Assembly: GCF_022376835.1 (NCBI RefSeq)
Contig: NZ_CP084606.1
Span: 862,501-926,500 of the forward strand
DNA from: Brucepastera parasyntrophica
Lineage (GTDB): Bacteria > Spirochaetota > Spirochaetia > Treponematales > Treponemataceae
Reading direction: 5' to 3'
DNA length: 64,000 nucleotides
The number at the start of each line of letters is the position of its first letter. The first letter of the stretch is position 1. Shown one piece after another: positions 27,504 through 35,745 of this stretch. Position numbers and translations under genes: made by a program. The notes beneath the pieces were generated by a model. It was not told where the DNA came from, searched no databases, and saw nothing but the letters and a program-made list of their open reading frames with translations.

Positions 27504-28909
27504 TACGCCGCCATTTAAAACACCAGCCGATCTCTCCGGACTGAAAGTTACAATTATGGGATTAGGTCTGAACGGCGGGGGCTTGCTTCCGCACAGTTTT
27601 TTGCCCGCCATAATGCGGAAGTGACTGTGACCGATAAAAAGACCGCGCAGGAACTTGCCCCGTCAATCGAACGCCTTGAGGAATTTCCCTCAATAAAATA
27701 TGTTCTCGGCGGCCATAAAATTGAAGATTTTAAAAACGCTGATACTGTCATAAAAAATCCCGGAGTTAAGCTGGCTGGGAATAAATATCTTTCAGTTGCA
27801 AAATCCATTGAAACGGATATTTCCGTTTTTCTGCGGTTTTCCAAAAGTCCGATTATTGCGGTCACGGGAAGCAAGGGAAAATCCTCGACAGTAAGCGCGA
27901 TTTATTTTGGTTTAAAGGAACTGGGCTATCCGGCGTTTTTGGGGGGAACATAACGGTCAGTCCCCTCACCTTTCTTGACCAGACTTCCGGACAAACACCC
28001 GTAGTGCTGGAACTCTCAAGCTGGCAGCTCGCTGATATAAAAGACCGGGGCCTCCTGAAACCCCGCATCGCGATTATTACTCCGATAATTCCTGATCACC
28101 AGAACTGGTATGGCAATATGGAAGCCTATGTTGCCGATAAAAAACTTATTTATGCCGACCAGGATGAGAATGATTTTCTTTTATGCAATTATGATACTGC
28201 ATGGGGACATATTTTTGCGGAGGAAACAAAGGCAAAAGTCCTGTGGTACAGCGCAGGCAGACTGCCGGAAAAAATTTCCGGGGGCTGGCTCGAGATGGAC
28301 GGAACAGGGTTAATGCGCTGCCAGGAATTGGAAGAGCAATCCGAACAGCTTCTTGAAATCCTTCCGCGTCAGCTGTCTGTCCCCGGGATACATATGAGGC
28401 AAAACCTTTTGAATGCGGCTCAGGCAATTGTATTATACGGCGGCGATCCGGAAAAAACCGCGGAGGCCCTTTCCCGTTTCCGGGGAGTTCCGCACCGGCT
28501 TGAGTTTTTTTATGAAGAAAACGGGATCCGCTTTTACAATGACTCGGCGGCAACCATTCCCGAATCAACAGCAGCAGCGCTTAATTCATTTCCTGAACCT
28601 GTTGTTTTACTGACAGGCGGTACTGATAAGGAACTCGATTTCACTGCGCTTGCGTCGGCAGCATACCGGGCAAAAAAGGTATTGCTTCTTGCTGGCAGCG
28701 GAACAAACAAACTGATTCCAATGCTGAGGGAACGAAAAATATCTTTTGAAGGTCCATATGATAATATGCGGAGTCTGGTTGCGGCCGCACGGGCAGCAGC
28801 TAATCCGGGAGATATTGTATTGTTCTCTCCCGGATCGGCCAGCTTCGGTATGTTTATTAATGAATTTGACCGCGGTAATAAATTTATGGAAGCTGTTACC
28901 GGGAGCTGA
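27493..28909 (+). CDS. murD: UDP-N-acetylmuramoylalanine--D-glutamate ligase, frame broken twice
   Basis: MurD adds D-glutamate to UDP-MurNAc-L-Ala in the cytosol. The ATP P-loop is VTGSKGKSST; the middle domain has VVLELSSWQL and the C-terminal domain FYNDSAATIPEST and TGGTDKELDF. The uninterrupted frames cover only parts. One lost G at 27577-27581 restores LNGGGLASAQFFARHNAEVTV. Another at 27941-27946 restores FLGGNITVSPLTF. The repaired length is about 472 residues, normal for MurD. I choose TTG at 27493, with AGGAG 7 nt upstream and overlap with the previous gene. Confidence 0.88.
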
Positions 28910-28914
28910 ATAAA

Positions 28915-29010
28915 ATACTCCGCAGAGGAGTATTCGCAGGTCGCGGAAGCGGCCGTTACATACCTTACAGAACCAGCCGCAGGCTGATTACCCTCCGCCT
29001 CGAATAAACA
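28915..29010. repeat. Dispersed repeat family 2, copy b
   Basis: Hairpin AATACTCC/GGAGTATT with loop GCAGA, then the 58-nt block (28931-28988) shared with copy a, then a tail ending CGAATAAA. It fills the gap between the convergent murD and lysA genes and could serve as a terminator region. Confidence 0.8.
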
Positions 29011-29013
29011 GGT

Positions 29014-30282
29014 TTATACTTTAAAACCGTCAAGTCCGCTGAAATCGATGGTAGCGAAATAATCATTGATGGTTTCCTTCCGGCGGATTTCCATTATTGT
29101 GTTATCCTCGCGGAGGAGCAGCTCGCCTGCCCGGAGTTTTGCATTATAATTAAATCCCATAGCCCGGCCATGCGCGCCGGCATCATGAATGATTACAAAA
29201 TCGCCTATTTCTATTTCAGGCAAATTTCTCTGAATTGCAAACTTGTCGCAGTTTTCACACAGAGAACCCACCACATCATATACATGATCCCTGGGCGCTG
29301 TTTCTTTTCCCGAAACAGTAACTTCATGATAGGCCCCGTACATTCCGGGCCTCATTAAATCGGCCATACTTGCATCAACACCGATATAATCGCGGTAAAT
29401 GTGTTTGGTATGAATCGCCTTGGTGACAAGCCAGCCATAAGGTCCGGTAATCGGACGCCCGCACTCGAAGCAGAGACGAAGGGGATCAAGACCATTCGGA
29501 ACAATGATCCTGTCATAAGCTTCCCTTATTCCCTTTGCAATATAAGAATAATCAACAGCCTTTTGGTCCGGTTTGTACGGAATACCAATACCGCCGCCCA
29601 AATCAATAAATTCAAAATTGATGCCCAGTTTCTTTTTCAATTCAGCAGCAAGTTCAAACAGCATAACCGCGGTTTCAATAAAATAATCAGGATCAAGTTC
29701 ATTGGAGGCAACCATTGTATGGAGACCGAAACGGGTCGCGCCTCTTTTTTTTACTTCGGCGTATGCCTCGAATATCTGTTCCCTTGTTAAACCGTACTTT
29801 GCCTCTTCGGGTTTTCCTATTATTGCGTTTCCTTCCTTCAGCGGGCCGGGATTATACCGGAAACATACAAGATCAGGAATTCCTCCTATGGCCTTTTCCA
29901 GAAAATCTATATGTGAAATGTCATCGAGATTGAGAATGGCATTCATTAAATTTGCATAGACATATTCATTTTCAGGAGTTTCATTACTGCTGAATATTAC
30001 ATCCTCTCCGGTAATACCGGCCCTTTGCGCGAGAACAAGTTCGGGCATACTGGAACAATCCGCGCCGCAGCCCTCGCTCGCAAGGATCTTCAGAATATAA
30101 GGGTTCGGACAGGCCTTGACCGCAAAGTATTCCTTAAAGGATGGGAAGTCCTTAAACGCGCCTATAAAACGGCGGACATTTTCCCTTATGCTTTTTTCAT
30201 CATACAGGTAAAAGGGCGTGGGATATTTTTCCGCGAGTCCGGCAAGCTCATCCTTATCAAGGGGAAACCATTTCCCGCTCAT
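29014..30282 (-). CDS. lysA: Diaminopimelate decarboxylase-type PLP enzyme
   Basis: A fold III PLP decarboxylase of 422 residues. The Schiff-base Lys is in EYFAVKACPNP (about residue 53). HTMVASNELDP, FIDLGGGIGIPY (phosphate loop) and FECGRPITGPYG follow, and the active-site Cys is in GSLCENCDKFA. Last gene of dapA-asd-lysA: its ATG overlaps the asd stop as ATGA. Context supports meso-diaminopimelate to lysine. The protein is longer and somewhat divergent from the standard LysA, so another basic amino acid cannot be excluded. Confidence 0.85.
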   Translation of the reverse strand: MSGKWFPLDKDELAGLAEKYPTPFYLYDEKSIRENVRRFIGAFKDFPSFKEYFAVKACPNPYILKILASEGCGADCSSMPELVLAQRAGITGEDVIFSSNETPENEYVYANLMNAILNLDDISHIDFLEKAIGGIPDLVCFRYNPGPLKEGNAIIGKPEEAKYGLTREQIFEAYAEVKKRGATRFGLHTMVASNELDPDYFIETAVMLFELAAELKKKLGINFEFIDLGGGIGIPYKPDQKAVDYSYIAKGIREAYDRIIVPNGLDPLRLCFECGRPITGPYGWLVTKAIHTKHIYRDYIGVDASMADLMRPGMYGAYHEVTVSGKETAPRDHVYDVVGSLCENCDKFAIQRNLPEIEIGDFVIIHDAGAHGRAMGFNYNAKLRAGELLLREDNTIMEIRRKETINDYFATIDFSGLDGFKV

Positions 30283-31370
30283 ACCAGGTAACCCTTTGCC
30301 TTCAGCAGTTCAGCATTCATAATACCGCCTCCTGCCGCGCCGCGCACGGTATTATGAGAAAGACCGACAAAGCGGATATCAAATACCGGGTCCGCCCGGA
30401 GACGACCGACAGAAACAGCCATAGCCTTGTCGGCATCCCGGTCGCGCTGGGGCTGGGGACGGTTTACTTCATGCCGCACAATGATAGGCTGCTTCGGCGC
30501 AAAGGGCAGGCCCAATTCCTGAGGTAGTCCCCGGAATTCAGTCCATATTTTTTCTATTTCTTCAAGTGAAGGTTTTTTTTCTCCGAATTCCAGGCTGACA
30601 CAGGCCGTGTGTCCGTTGGTCACAGGCACCCTGTTACAGTGCGCCGTGATCAGAGGACCGGAAGCGTTAACAATTTTTCCGCCGGATACAGTCCCGAGAA
30701 TTTTAAGAGGTTCCTGTTCGCTCTTCTCCTCTTCTCCGCCTATATAAGGAACAACATTATCGATCATATCAAGGCTGGGGACTCCAGGGTAGCCGGCGCC
30801 GGAAACGGCCTGCATGGTCGCAACAAAAAGGCGCTTTACATCATAGCCTGCCTTCATAAGCGCATAAACCGGCGTCATATAACTCTGAAGCGAACAGTTT
30901 GGTTTCACGGCGACAAAGCCTCTGTCCCATCCGTGCATTTTTTTCTGTTCGTCTATTACCGATATATGGTCCGGATTGATTTCAGGGATAAGCATAGGCA
31001 CATTATCGGTCCAGCGGTGTGCGGACGCGTTTGAAATGACAGGAATATGCAGCGCGGCATAAGAATTTTCCAGTTCCCGGATTGCATCCTTTGAATCAAG
31101 CTCAAGCGCGCTGAATACAAACCTGCACTTGCCTTCCGCATTGAGAGCATTGTTCGCATCATAGACAAGCAAATCTCTCACACCTTCCGGAATATCGGGA
31201 CCATGAAGCCAGCGGTTTGCGACCGCTTCAGAGTATTTTTTCCCGGCTGAGCGGGGACTCGCGGCAACCCAGGTTACCTCAAACCAGGGATGATCCTTGA
31301 GAAGAAAGATATAGTTTTGTCCGACAGCGCCCGTTGCGCCGAGAATACCTACGGGAATTTTATTACTCAT
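30279..31370 (-). CDS. asd: Aspartate-semialdehyde dehydrogenase
   Basis: Asd reduces aspartyl phosphate for lysine, threonine and methionine synthesis. NADP-binding GATGAVGQ is at the N-terminus, the catalytic Cys in VKPNCSLQ (about residue 155), and the active-site His in AHCNRVPV. The form AVKPNCSLQSYMTPVYAL and the 363-residue length place it in the archaeal/fungal-type branch. It lies 18 bases after dapA, has GGAG before its ATG, and is coupled to lysA. Intact. Confidence 0.92.
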   Translation of the reverse strand: MSNKIPVGILGATGAVGQNYIFLLKDHPWFEVTWVAASPRSAGKKYSEAVANRWLHGPDIPEGVRDLLVYDANNALNAEGKCRFVFSALELDSKDAIRELENSYAALHIPVISNASAHRWTDNVPMLIPEINPDHISVIDEQKKMHGWDRGFVAVKPNCSLQSYMTPVYALMKAGYDVKRLFVATMQAVSGAGYPGVPSLDMIDNVVPYIGGEEEKSEQEPLKILGTVSGGKIVNASGPLITAHCNRVPVTNGHTACVSLEFGEKKPSLEEIEKIWTEFRGLPQELGLPFAPKQPIIVRHEVNRPQPQRDRDADKAMAVSVGRLRADPVFDIRFVGLSHNTVRGAAGGGIMNAELLKAKGYLV

Positions 31371-31388
31371 ATTGATTTCTCCGTGTTT

Positions 31389-32279
31389 TCAGTCAAGTAT
31401 TTTTGCTGCCTTCATTGCATCAAGCAATTTCTGTTCATTTTCTTTTTGAAGAGAACAGAGCGGCAGTCTGAGAGAACCTGCGGGCAATCCTTTCAGGTTC
31501 ATGGCAGCCTTAATCGGCACCGGATTTGTTTCAATGAAAGCCGCTTTAAAGAAAGGCAGCAATTCATAGTGCAGGGCTCTCGCCGTTTCAAAATCGCCTT
31601 TGAGCGCGGCAAGAGTCAGTTCCGTTACCCGTTTCGGTTCAATGTTGGAAACAACGGAAATAACGCCGTCGCCGCCCAGCGCCGCAAGAGGCAGATTGAG
31701 TGAATCGTCACCGGAAAGAACGGCAAAGTCAGGCTTGTTCAGCTTAATTTTCTGAATGACTTCCATCATCTGGTCAATACTTCCGGAAGCTTCCTTGACG
31801 CCGGCTATATTCGGCAGTTCTGCGATACGGGCCAAAAGCGCGGTGGAAATATTTTTTCCGGTCCGGCCGGCAATATTATATACAATTACCGGTATGCCCA
31901 CTTCCGCACAGGCGGCGAAATGCCGGTATAATCCTTCATCCGTCGGTTTATTATAATAGGGCGTTACAACAAGGGCATAGTCAGCTCCGGCATCTTTGGC
32001 CCGCTGCACATAGCGTACCGCATCCCGGGTACTGTTGCTTCCTGCGCCTATTATTACCGGAACTTTACCGCCGGCCTCTTTCATCACAATTTCAATCAGT
32101 TTTATTTCTTCCGACTCATCCAGTGTCGGGGTTTCTCCTGTAGTTCCAAGAGGAACAAGACCGGATATGCCGTTTTCAAGCTGAAACTGAACCAGCCTGC
32201 GGAATCCTTCATAATCGACCGAGCCGTCATCAAACATCGGTGTAACAAGAGCGGTAAAAGCTCCGCGCAGTTTTGTCAT
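31389..32279 (-). CDS. dapA: 4-hydroxy-tetrahydrodipicolinate synthase
   Basis: DapA condenses pyruvate and aspartate semialdehyde. It is a TIM barrel of about 296 residues: GTTGETPTLDESE, VTPYYNKPTDEGLYRHF with the catalytic Tyr, YNIAGRTG, and the Schiff-base Lys in AGVKEASGS. I choose the ATG at 32279 (MTKLRGAF) because GAGGAG lies 8 nt before it; an upstream in-frame ATG would add eight unsupported residues. First gene of the lysine/diaminopimelate operon. Confidence 0.95.
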   Translation of the reverse strand: MTKLRGAFTALVTPMFDDGSVDYEGFRRLVQFQLENGISGLVPLGTTGETPTLDESEEIKLIEIVMKEAGGKVPVIIGAGSNSTRDAVRYVQRAKDAGADYALVVTPYYNKPTDEGLYRHFAACAEVGIPVIVYNIAGRTGKNISTALLARIAELPNIAGVKEASGSIDQMMEVIQKIKLNKPDFAVLSGDDSLNLPLAALGGDGVISVVSNIEPKRVTELTLAALKGDFETARALHYELLPFFKAAFIETNPVPIKAAMNLKGLPAGSLRLPLCSLQKENEQKLLDAMKAAKILD

Positions 32280-32468
32280 AGCGTCATCTCCTCGAAATTT
32301 CACGGAAATACCGGATTCATTTTCGCAAATTTTCTTTCGTATGCAATTTTATGCTATTTTATTACATATTTATACATGATAATTATATATGATTCAAGTG
32401 GCTCTGATAAATTAATGTATTTCCTTCTATAAATTTTTCTGAAAACAGGGTATACTGTACATTAAACT

Positions 32469-33782
32469 ATGGAAGAAAAACGGCACAGGCTCCTTGGCTT
32501 TTTCCAGAGGGTATATATTACAGCGTCATCCTTTCTCTCCAATAATCTCCTGACGCACGCGGCGGCAGGCGCATACAGTTTCCTTTTGTCCGCGCTGCCC
32601 ATTATTCTGCTGGCGGTTATTATTCTGGTCAGGATTTTTCATACTTCCATCGAAGATATCAAAATGCTTGTTGAAACCGATAATCTTATTTCAAACTCGT
32701 TTAATTTTTCAGCGATTCTTGATTCCGTAACCTCAATACGCTCGCTTGGCATTTTCGAAATAATAATCGGTTTCTTTATCTTCCGCATGGCCCGGAGGTT
32801 TTTTGCATCACTTACACAGAGCATGCAAACCATTTACCGGAAAAGGGGGCATGGCAAGGCAATAAAGGAAAATCTGATAATTATTGCGGGAGAAATTATT
32901 CTCATTTTTTTTATTGTCATTATGTTTATTATGTTAATTGCGGGAAATGCTTTTTTAAATTCGGCCTTGCTTCAGAATTTTCTTTCGCCGTTCATGGTCA
33001 CCCTGCTTACCAATCTGTTCCGTTTTGTGCCCATTACACTTGTGTTTTTGTTTCTTTTTCTGGCATACCACTTTACGCCAAGGACACGGCCGCCGGCTGC
33101 ATACAGTCTTGTCGCTTCAGCCTGCTGTACAATTACTTTTGTTATTGTATTGATTATCTTTAATTCTTTTGTGAATCTCAGCCGGTATAACCTCGTTTAC
33201 GGGATTTTAAGCAATGTAATTGTTATTCTTTTTGAAGTATATATCTTTTTTGTTCTCTTCCTTTTCTTCGCCCAGTTCCAGTATGTTGTGCAGTTTTATG
33301 AGAGCTTTCTGCTTGCGCAGATTTATCTTTTGCCTGATTACAGTGATCCGAATCCGCGGCGTCAATTTGAACGGATAATGTTCATTAAACCGAATCTTTT
33401 ATACCGCCGCTATGCAGTAAGAAAAAACAAAGGGGATATTATTTTTCATGCCGGAGAAAGTACGACAGAAATTTATTATATAATCCAGGGGACAGTCAGG
33501 CTGAACATGACAAACCAGATTATAGAGCTGGGAACCGGAAAAACCTTCGGAGAATTTGCCAGCCTTATCGGAGGAAACCGGACAGGAAACGCAATAGCGG
33601 AAACAGACTGTGTCCTGTTAAGGATACCGGGGGAACTGTTTCTTGAAACAATCGAAGTTGACGGAGCCATGTCCCGGCGGACGCTGCAAATGGTTTCTGA
33701 TTTTGTCCGGAAGGGTAATGTTACCGCAAATGGTGGTATTGAGTTACTGGCAGATGAAAACGCAGAAATGCCGGATAAGTAA
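32469..33782 (+). CDS. YihY-family membrane protein fused to a cyclic-nucleotide-binding domain
   Basis: Residues 1-290 form a YihY/BrkB-type membrane domain with about six helices and the family motif NNLLTHAAAGAYSFLLSALP near the start. The remaining C-terminal part (about 310-420) matches the cNMP-binding beta-barrel of the CAP/Crp family: GDIIFHAGESTTEIYYIIQG, then GTGKTFGEFASLIGGNRTGNAIAET and a hinge helix. There is no helix-turn-helix, so the domain probably senses a nucleotide or another ligand for the membrane part. YihY proteins were once called ribonuclease BN in error; their function is unknown. Intact, 437 residues, monocistronic, no clear ribosome-binding site. Confidence 0.85.
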   Translation: MEEKRHRLLGFFQRVYITASSFLSNNLLTHAAAGAYSFLLSALPIILLAVIILVRIFHTSIEDIKMLVETDNLISNSFNFSAILDSVTSIRSLGIFEIIIGFFIFRMARRFFASLTQSMQTIYRKRGHGKAIKENLIIIAGEIILIFFIVIMFIMLIAGNAFLNSALLQNFLSPFMVTLLTNLFRFVPITLVFLFLFLAYHFTPRTRPPAAYSLVASACCTITFVIVLIIFNSFVNLSRYNLVYGILSNVIVILFEVYIFFVLFLFFAQFQYVVQFYESFLLAQIYLLPDYSDPNPRRQFERIMFIKPNLLYRRYAVRKNKGDIIFHAGESTTEIYYIIQGTVRLNMTNQIIELGTGKTFGEFASLIGGNRTGNAIAETDCVLLRIPGELFLETIEVDGAMSRRTLQMVSDFVRKGNVTANGGIELLADENAEMPDK

Positions 33783-33811
33783 AAAACGGGACACCTCATC
33801 AGGGCGTCCCG
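33781..33811 (-). terminator. Rho-independent terminator of asnB
   Basis: On the minus strand, CGGGACGCC pairs with GGTGTCCCG (one G-T pair) across TGATGA and is followed by six T. It lies directly past the asnB stop and next to the convergent yihY gene. Confidence 0.8.
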
Positions 33812-33816
33812 GACTT

Positions 33817-35481
33817 TCAATATGCCTGTTCATGAATTCCGGAGGCGGCGCGTCCCGAAGGTTCATTCACATTTTTGAACGAAGCATCCCATTCCAGAGC
33901 CTTGGCGGTACTGCATGCGACGCTTGCCTCATAAGCAACTGTTTTAGCAGCGCTGTTTGAAGGGAAGAACTCTTCAAACAGAGTCCTGTAATAGTATTGT
34001 TCCTTAGTCATCGGGGGATTGACCGGATAGCGGTCGGCAGCCCGCAAAAAGCGTTCATCGGATATTTTTTCATTGCAGAGTTGTTTCAGCGAATCTATCC
34101 AGCCGTACCCGACGCCGTCTGAAAACTGTTCTTTTTGACGCCAGATGATTTCTTCCGGAAGCATATCCTTAAACGCTTCACGCAAAACCCATTTTTCAAT
34201 ACGTCCGTTTCCGCTCATTTTATCCGCAGGATTCAGATTCATTGCTGTGTCGATAAACTCTTTATCAAGGAACGGGACCCTGCCCTCCACACCCCAGGCG
34301 GCCAGGGATTTATTGGCGCGTAGACAATCGTATAGATGAAGCTTGCCCAGCTTTCGCACTGTTTCTTCATGAAATTCTTTTGCATTGGGGGCCTTATGGA
34401 AATACAGATATCCTCCAAAGAGTTCATCGGAACCTTCGCCGGAAAGCACCATCTTTATTCCCATCGATTTGATAACGCGGGCTAGAAGATACATGGGCGT
34501 GGCTGCCCTGATTGTGGTTATATCATATGTCTCAAGATGGTAAATAACATCACGCACGGCGTCGAGGCCTTCCTGTACCGTAAAGTGAATTTCATGATGA
34601 ACAGTTCCTATATGATCAGCCGCCTTTTGGGCAGCAATGAGGTCGGGCGAACCTTTCAACCCGATGGCAAACGAATGGAGCCTCGGCCACCAGGCTTCCT
34701 GGGTGTCATTTGTTTCAACACGCTTCGCCGCATATTTCCGGGTAATGGCGGCAATTATTGAAGAATCAAGGCCACCGGAAAGAAGGACCCCATAAGGGAC
34801 ATCACTCATCAGCTGGCGTTTAACTGCAGCTTCAAGCGAGGTACGCAGCGTCTGTATATCTGTTGTATTATTTTTGACATTGTCATAACCCATCCAGTTC
34901 CGCTCATACCAGGTATAAATATTGTCAGTTTTACTGTCGTAGTAAGTTCCCGGCTGAAATTCCCTGATTTCCGTGCATATCCCCTCAAGAGCCTTCATTT
35001 CGGAGGCAATATAATACCGGCCTTCCGCATCCCAGCCCTGATAAAGAGGAATAATCCCGATATGATCTCTGGCAACCATATATCTGTCCTGCTCAATATC
35101 ATAGAGAGCAAAGGCAAAAATCCCATTCAAATCTTCAAGAAAATTCGTACCCTTATGGCGGTAAAGGGCAAGAATGACTTCACAGTCAGAATGGGTAAGA
35201 AAATCATATTTTTCCGCATAGGTAGCCCTGATTTCCTGGTGATTGTAGATTTCACCGTTTACTGCCAGAACAAGTTTTCCGTCCTGGCTGAACAGAGGCT
35301 GTTTTCCGGAAAGCGGATCAACTATTGCCAGGCGCTCATGTGCCAGGACAGCTTTTTCACCTGAATAAATTCCTGACCAGTCAGGCCCGCGATGGCGGAT
35401 TTTTCCCGCCATTTTCAGAATCTGATTACGGAATGGCTCCGTATTCTGTTTGATGTCAAACGCACCGACTATTCCGCACAT
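33817..35481 (-). CDS. asnB: Asparagine synthase (glutamine-hydrolysing)
   Basis: AsnB forms asparagine from aspartate, glutamine and ATP. The N-terminal class II amidotransferase starts MCGIVGAF with Cys 2 as nucleophile. The synthase domain has the PP-loop LLSGGLDSSI (about residue 233) and the conserved VLSGEGSDELFGGY. It is 554 residues, E. coli AsnB type, intact. GAGGAGGAA precedes the ATG. Upstream lie a TTGATA-17-TACTGT promoter and, about 90 bases further, a perfect copy of the 20-bp TetR-type palindrome, linking asnB to glnA and glmS. Confidence 0.95.
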   Translation of the reverse strand: MCGIVGAFDIKQNTEPFRNQILKMAGKIRHRGPDWSGIYSGEKAVLAHERLAIVDPLSGKQPLFSQDGKLVLAVNGEIYNHQEIRATYAEKYDFLTHSDCEVILALYRHKGTNFLEDLNGIFAFALYDIEQDRYMVARDHIGIIPLYQGWDAEGRYYIASEMKALEGICTEIREFQPGTYYDSKTDNIYTWYERNWMGYDNVKNNTTDIQTLRTSLEAAVKRQLMSDVPYGVLLSGGLDSSIIAAITRKYAAKRVETNDTQEAWWPRLHSFAIGLKGSPDLIAAQKAADHIGTVHHEIHFTVQEGLDAVRDVIYHLETYDITTIRAATPMYLLARVIKSMGIKMVLSGEGSDELFGGYLYFHKAPNAKEFHEETVRKLGKLHLYDCLRANKSLAAWGVEGRVPFLDKEFIDTAMNLNPADKMSGNGRIEKWVLREAFKDMLPEEIIWRQKEQFSDGVGYGWIDSLKQLCNEKISDERFLRAADRYPVNPPMTKEQYYYRTLFEEFFPSNSAAKTVAYEASVACSTAKALEWDASFKNVNEPSGRAASGIHEQAY

Positions 35482-35540
35482 AGCTCATTCCTCCTCAGTT
35501 AATTTCATGCCGCAGTTTTTTTTCCTGCAGGCTGGCTCAT

Positions 35541-35569
35541 ACAGTATCACAAAATAAAAAGCATATCAA
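35541..35569 (-). promoter_or_regulatory. Putative promoter of asnB
   Basis: On the minus strand, TTGATA (35564-35569), 17-bp spacer, TACTGT (35541-35546). It leaves a leader of about 50 bases with a good ribosome-binding site. Confidence 0.5.
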
Positions 35570-35658
35570 TATATTTTTGCATATTTATGCTATTTTTCTT
35601 TTAATTTTTAATATATATACGATAAAAATATCAAGGTACCTTTCTTTTTCAACTAAAT

Positions 35659-35678
35659 TATACCGACCGGTCGGTATA
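35659..35678. promoter_or_regulatory. TetR-type operator upstream of asnB (site 1)
   Basis: The perfect palindrome TATACCGACCGGTCGGTATA. It lies about 180 bases before the asnB start and about 90 bases before its putative -35 box, in the gap after carB. Confidence 0.8.
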
Positions 35679-35745
35679 TAAATATCGTGTATTTCACCCC
35701 GAAGAGACCATTTTCCGGAAAATTATATGATCAGAAAGCAGGAAC

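Noticed and set aside
26571..27611. Minus-strand open frame of 346 codons opposite the unknown gene and murD start
   Set aside because: It runs into the murD N-terminus, has no ribosome-binding site, and the plus-strand gene has a promoter and is coupled to murD.
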